Of a stretch of DNA of 9,657 bases, positions 6,374 through 9,657 are shown one piece after another. The DNA comes from Ardenticatenales bacterium (GTDB lineage: Bacteria; Chloroflexota; Anaerolineae; Promineifilales; UBA4811), in assembly GCA_030667645.1 (NCBI GenBank), contig DAOUVM010000061.1, forward strand, positions 1 to 9,657, written 5' to 3'. Made by a program: the position numbers and the translations under genes. Under the pieces are notes generated by a model. The model had not been told where the DNA came from and searched no databases. It was given only the letters and a program-made list of their open reading frames with translations. Position 1 is the stretch's first letter. The number at the start of each line of letters is the position of its first letter.

Positions 6374-7807
6374 ATGAGGGGTAAGACGAGAGTCAGGGTT
6401 CTGTGCTTGAGCCTGATAGTAGGAGTATTGCTTGCTGCCTGCGGTAGAGAGGCGGCCGATGGTCAGTTGTGCGATGCTCAGGGAAATCTCTCAGCCGGCA
6501 GTCCGGTCGCGGCTTACTATCTCCGACATGGTGGGGAAGAGGTGTTTGGGTGTGCCATCACGCGCCCTGTGCAGCGCGGCGACATGTACGTTCAGTACTT
6601 TGAAAAGGCGGTGCTCCAGTATCCGGTGGATGATCCGCGTTACGAAGAGATTGAACTAGTGCCGCTAGGCATGGAGAAATCTGCACCCACCGATGCGGAG
6701 AACCCCCAGGATGATCCCGACTGCCGATATTTCGAGCGGCATGGTCACTTTGTCTGTCTGGCCTTTCTTGACTTTTACGACCGGATCGCGGGGGAGCGGG
6801 TCATTGGGCAGCCCATAAGCGAAGCCAAGCTCCTGAACGGGAACCCCGTCCAGGATTTCGAGAACGCCAGGCTTCGGTGGGTGACCGAACCGGGCCCGCC
6901 TCATGTTGAGCTTGAAACCTGGGGCGAACAGGCATGTCTTGCGGACAGGATGCTCTGCTATTACGAGGACGCCGAGGACCGAGTTCTGGGGACGGTATCA
7001 TCGCCCATAGACGAGTTTGTGGGGAGCCTCGGTCGAGAGGCGGTTCTTGGGTATGAGGTGAGCCCTCCTGTTCAGAGGGATAACCTGATCTACCAGTGTT
7101 ATCAGAACGCGTGTCTGGTTCTGGATCCACGGGCGGCAGAACTCGTTTCCCTGGTGCCGCTGGGCCTTCAGAGTGTTCCTCGCCATGCTCGCATAGATCA
7201 TTATCTCTCTTCTGACGAGGATCTGTACTTTTCTCAAGGCGACAATCCGGTTGTCCTGGCCTTTCGCGAGTTCTACTTTCGGAATGGAGGCGGAGCAGTC
7301 TTTGGCCGGCCGCTAACCGATCAAATCAGAAATGGAGAGTTCTGGGTTCAATGGTTTGAGAACGCCTGCTTTGAGTGGCATCCCGATCGTCCCGATGGCG
7401 AGCGAGTGCAGTTGACCCCTCTGGGGGAGATCAACTACCGGCAGTTTCACGGTGAGCTTCCGCCAATCATTCGGGCTGGCGAGGCGCAAGATGATATTGT
7501 CTTGAGAATGGCCCTCGACCACTCGATCGCCTCCCCGGAAATTCCCCAAGTCGTCAACCTGAGGGCTGAGGACTCGGCCGGCCGGCCGCTTCCCGGTGTC
7601 ATCATTACTCTCTATATTGCTACACCGGAGTCCCGGCAGATCTATATGGCACCGGCGACCGATGCCAACGGCAATGTGCGTGTCACTTTGGGTGACCTGA
7701 AGGAAGCTTGCGGTGAAATAGTCCGGCTGCGCGCTGTCATGGAGGGGGACAGTACTTTGCCGCTGACCTATGGTCAGTTTATCTTTTGGTGTTCTCCCAA
7801 CCCTTGA
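6374..7807 (+). CDS. Lipoprotein with four LGFP-like repeats and a C-terminal beta-sandwich domain
   Basis: A 477-residue protein of unknown function. The signal MRGKTRVRVLCLSLIVGVLLAAC has a good lipobox (LAAC, Cys 23). Four divergent repeats follow, each with a Gly-rich 'VFG.P.T' element, an 'FE.A' core and most with a closing 'PLG': 43-99 (GGEEVFGCAITRPV, VQYFEKAVLQYP), 124-188 (GERVIGQPISEA, VQDFENARLRW), 206-264 (GREAVLGYEVSPPV, YQCYQNACLVLDP) and 289-351 (GGGAVFGRPLTDQ, VQWFENACFEWHP). The pattern resembles LGFP-type wall-associated repeats. Residues about 390-470 look like a carboxypeptidase-regulatory or Ig-like domain (DSAGRPLPGVIITLYI, TDANGNVRVTLG). Ten or so Cys residues in the mature chain hint at disulfides. 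The ATG has a GAGGGG ribosome site at close spacing. The last 34 bp overlap the convergent lit-like gene. It is probably anchored at the outer face of the membrane and binds the wall or a ligand; no enzyme motif is seen. Confidence 0.85.
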   Translation: MRGKTRVRVLCLSLIVGVLLAACGREAADGQLCDAQGNLSAGSPVAAYYLRHGGEEVFGCAITRPVQRGDMYVQYFEKAVLQYPVDDPRYEEIELVPLGMEKSAPTDAENPQDDPDCRYFERHGHFVCLAFLDFYDRIAGERVIGQPISEAKLLNGNPVQDFENARLRWVTEPGPPHVELETWGEQACLADRMLCYYEDAEDRVLGTVSSPIDEFVGSLGREAVLGYEVSPPVQRDNLIYQCYQNACLVLDPRAAELVSLVPLGLQSVPRHARIDHYLSSDEDLYFSQGDNPVVLAFREFYFRNGGGAVFGRPLTDQIRNGEFWVQWFENACFEWHPDRPDGERVQLTPLGEINYRQFHGELPPIIRAGEAQDDIVLRMALDHSIASPEIPQVVNLRAEDSAGRPLPGVIITLYIATPESRQIYMAPATDANGNVRVTLGDLKEACGEIVRLRAVMEGDSTLPLTYGQFIFWCSPNP

Positions 7808-8481
7808 TGCCTCTGGACGAGCCGGCGAGCGATCAGTCCGATTAGAATTGCCTCCACCAACGTACCGACGCCCAAGAGTATCCCCACGTCAAACCACAGC
7901 CTCTCCGGAAACAGCCGGATCAACGTCTGCGAGTAGGCAAACGTCCAACTGCCGGGGGGAAACAGTAATTCGTGGAAGCGCGTGAAAAAGCTGCGCCATC
8001 CAAGCAAGATATAGGCTGAAATCCCCGCCAAGATTCCGGCCGTGAGAACGGCCCCGTTGAATAACCCGCGCCAGGCAGCTCCGCGCGTTTCCGATCGCCA
8101 GACGAGCACCAATGTTCCCCCGATGACAGTCACAGCGGTCGCCCACGCTACCCGGAGGATGGTGTCGGTGAGCTGCTTGACGTCAATCATGTGATCCAGC
8201 TCGCCCTGGCTGTAGATCTGCACCCCATCCAGCGTCTGCTCTCTCAGTAGCCGGATCGCTTCAGCCGGCCGATCCGGAGACAATAGAAAATCTACGGCTA
8301 CCGGCGCCAGTTCTAGTCGCTGCTGGCGACTGAAACCGTACCGGTCAGGGGGGAATCCAGGCCTGCTGTACTCCCACTCGAGGAAGGCTGGAGTGATTAG
8401 CAATCGGATGTTGGTGAATCCCAGGAGAAGAGGCATCCCCAACGTAATTAGCAAGGCGACTAGACCGGTAACTCTCTTCAT
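7774..8481 (-). CDS. lit: TIGR01906/DUF1461 integral membrane protein, Lit-like lipoprotein intramolecular transacylase
   Basis: A 235-residue protein with four predicted spans (about 5-27, 108-128, 141-161, 198-218) and a large outer loop (28-106). Family marks are FLEWEYSRPGFPPDRYGF (33-50), ELDHMIDVK (94-102), FHELLFPPGSW (169-179) and LIRLFPERLWFD (187-198). In Firmicutes, characterised members (Lit) move an acyl chain from the glyceryl sn-2 position to the N-terminal Cys of lipoproteins, making lyso-form lipoproteins. Two conserved extracytoplasmic His are essential (near 85 and 157 as I recall). Here H97 and H170 fall in the right places with matching spacing. Function outside Firmicutes is inference. 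GGAG (8489-8492 complement) lies 7 bases before the ATG, inside the end of the upstream gene, whose stop is 2 bases away, so the pair is translationally coupled. The 3' end overlaps the convergent lipoprotein gene. Confidence 0.85.
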   Translation of the reverse strand: MKRVTGLVALLITLGMPLLLGFTNIRLLITPAFLEWEYSRPGFPPDRYGFSRQQRLELAPVAVDFLLSPDRPAEAIRLLREQTLDGVQIYSQGELDHMIDVKQLTDTILRVAWATAVTVIGGTLVLVWRSETRGAAWRGLFNGAVLTAGILAGISAYILLGWRSFFTRFHELLFPPGSWTFAYSQTLIRLFPERLWFDVGILLGVGTLVEAILIGLIARRLVQRHQGLGEHQKIN

Positions 8482-8483
8482 TG

Positions 8484-9657
8484 TTATTCTCCAATAGGGT
8501 CGCCCAGGGTCTGGGTTCCTCCAGACAGCAGAAAGCCAATCACTACTCGATTCGTCATCGTCTCAACCGGCGCGCGGTCGTCGGTGAATACGATGTCCGA
8601 TTCCACGGTTGGGCGGATTGCTGCCAACGCGTATTCTGTCGCCTCTCGCAGCATGGGGGGCGTATCAGGCCCCATCAGAGCCAGGTTCTGGCCTAGTGCG
8701 GCGGCCGTGGTGGGTTGCATCGTGGCCACCAGGATAGTGTTGAATGTGCCTGGCACATCCATGACGTGAACCGTAGGAAACACCGAACCCAACGTGGCGG
8801 TCATCGCCTCCACCAGACTTCTGTCGGCCGGCGTCCGGCCGACATTGATCGCTACCACGCCCTCTCCCGTCAAGCGGGAGCGCACCTCCTCAAAGAATTC
8901 CTGGGTGGTCAAGTGCCAGGGAATGTACGGCAGCCGGAAGGCATCAATCCCTATCAGGTCATACTGCCGGTGGCGGCGTTTCAGCTCGTACCGGCCGTCT
9001 CCGATGATCACGTTCAGGTTAGGTTCCACCATGTCGAAATACTCTCGCCCGACCGCCACGATCTTTTCGTCGATCTCGATCCCGTCGATGGGAATTGGCC
9101 CAAAGGCGTTCGTGCATTGCTTGCTGATGGTCCCGGCGGCCAGGCCCACCAAGGCAACGCTGCTCACATCAGCCGGCTGATATGGAGGGGGATTGAAGAA
9201 TGGCGCGGCCAGGAAGAAATCCCAGGTCCCCTTGGTCAGCTCGCCTGATGGATCGTGGATCGAGTGGATCCCCTGTCCTTCGTTGAGGAGTAGGTAGTAC
9301 ACTCGCTCACGTTCGACCACCTGAATATAGTTGTAGGCCGATTCGGTCTCGAACACCTGACCATGGGTGGCCTTGAGTGGCCCCTGGGTTAGCGGAGCGG
9401 CCGCCAGCAGGATCGCCGGCAGAGCAACCAGTGCCCAATCACGTCGCTTTCCCGTCCAGAGAATCCAGGCGATAGCCATCGTGCTTAAGGCCAAGGCCAG
9501 TATCAGGAGCGCTCCTGCCGCGCCCACTGCCGGAATCAGCCAGAGGACTGGTATGACTGCCCCGGCCAAGCTCCCTACAGTGGAGACGGCGTACAATGCC
9601 CCTGCTGTCCGTCCGGCCGTTTGTGCCTCTGGCAGCAGCAGCCGGATGGCAAAGGGA
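8484..9657 (-). CDS. Membrane-fused spermidine-synthase-like protein, 5' end outside the window
   Basis: The frame is open to the window edge and the visible part (about 390 residues) starts PFAIRLLLPEAQTAGRTAGA; a TTG at 9596 is internal. The N-terminal visible part is the last spans of an MFS-like membrane domain (LYAVSTVGSLAGAV, then two to three hydrophobic segments to about residue 90). The rest is a spermidine-synthase-type Rossmann domain: ETESAYNYIQV (about 103-113), LNEGQGIHSIHDP, the nucleotide loop VALVGLAAGT (about 167-176), the acidic GIEID (about 192-196), GDGRYEL, YDLIGIDAFRLPYIPWHLTTQEFF and a closing FTDDRAPVE. The polyamine-synthase catalytic segment (usually D-S/T-x-D-P after YDvI) reads IDAFRLP, so the second Asp is missing and aminopropyl transfer is doubtful. 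Such fused proteins are common in bacteria and their substrates are mostly unknown. It stops 2 bases before the lit-like gene, forming an operon with it. Confidence 0.85.
   Translation of the reverse strand, partial: PFAIRLLLPEAQTAGRTAGALYAVSTVGSLAGAVIPVLWLIPAVGAAGALLILALALSTMAIAWILWTGKRRDWALVALPAILLAAAPLTQGPLKATHGQVFETESAYNYIQVVERERVYYLLLNEGQGIHSIHDPSGELTKGTWDFFLAAPFFNPPPYQPADVSSVALVGLAAGTISKQCTNAFGPIPIDGIEIDEKIVAVGREYFDMVEPNLNVIIGDGRYELKRRHRQYDLIGIDAFRLPYIPWHLTTQEFFEEVRSRLTGEGVVAINVGRTPADRSLVEAMTATLGSVFPTVHVMDVPGTFNTILVATMQPTTAAALGQNLALMGPDTPPMLREATEYALAAIRPTVESDIVFTDDRAPVETMTNRVVIGFLLSGGTQTLGDPIGE

Overview
The window looks like bacterial chromosome from a GC-rich member of the Chloroflexota (Anaerolineae/Caldilineae-like). 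This is inferred from protein style, since no rRNA or marker gene is present. Pointers are a class A penicillin-binding protein (PBP) tail with Ig-like domains, a long NfeD protease, an FHA protein with a Pro-rich linker and a GCGCL membrane anchor, an LppX/LprAFG lipoprotein next to a 14-TM MFS transporter, a TIGR01906 membrane protein, a membrane-fused spermidine-synthase-like protein, and TGnTATAAT-type promoters. No mobile element, CRISPR array, tRNA or rRNA was found.

Layout. Left block, plus strand: the 3' end of a PBP gene (1-809), a gene-free spacer of about 450 bp, an nfeD-type gene (1302-2624) behind an extended -10 promoter, then an FHA-domain gene (2691-3497) with its own near-consensus promoter laid over the nfeD stop codon. 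Middle block, minus strand: an LprG-like lipoprotein (5762-5037) followed by an overlapping MFS transporter (5068-3494). The transporter meets the FHA gene tail to tail, and the two stop codons share the palindrome CTAG. A second gene-free spacer (about 5795-6249) separates this operon from a divergent plus-strand lipoprotein gene (6374-7807) that carries four LGFP-like repeats. Right block, minus strand: a 5'-truncated membrane spermidine-synthase-like gene (9657-8484), then 2 bases later a TIGR01906/DUF1461 gene resembling lipoprotein intramolecular transacylase Lit (8481-7774). The Lit-like gene overlaps the 3' end of the repeat lipoprotein gene by 34 bp.

How the genes fit together. Almost everything acts at or in the cell envelope: wall synthesis, membrane proteolysis, lipoprotein-assisted export, surface lipoproteins and possible lipoprotein acyl remodelling. 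The two most notable observations are (i) the lipoprotein plus MFS pair, which has the same architecture as the mycobacterial lprG-Rv1410c (P55) lipid-export operon, and (ii) a Lit-like protein with both expected extracytoplasmic histidines in a window with two lipoprotein genes. Intergenic distances are very short or negative within the blocks, and convergent genes overlap without clear intrinsic terminators.
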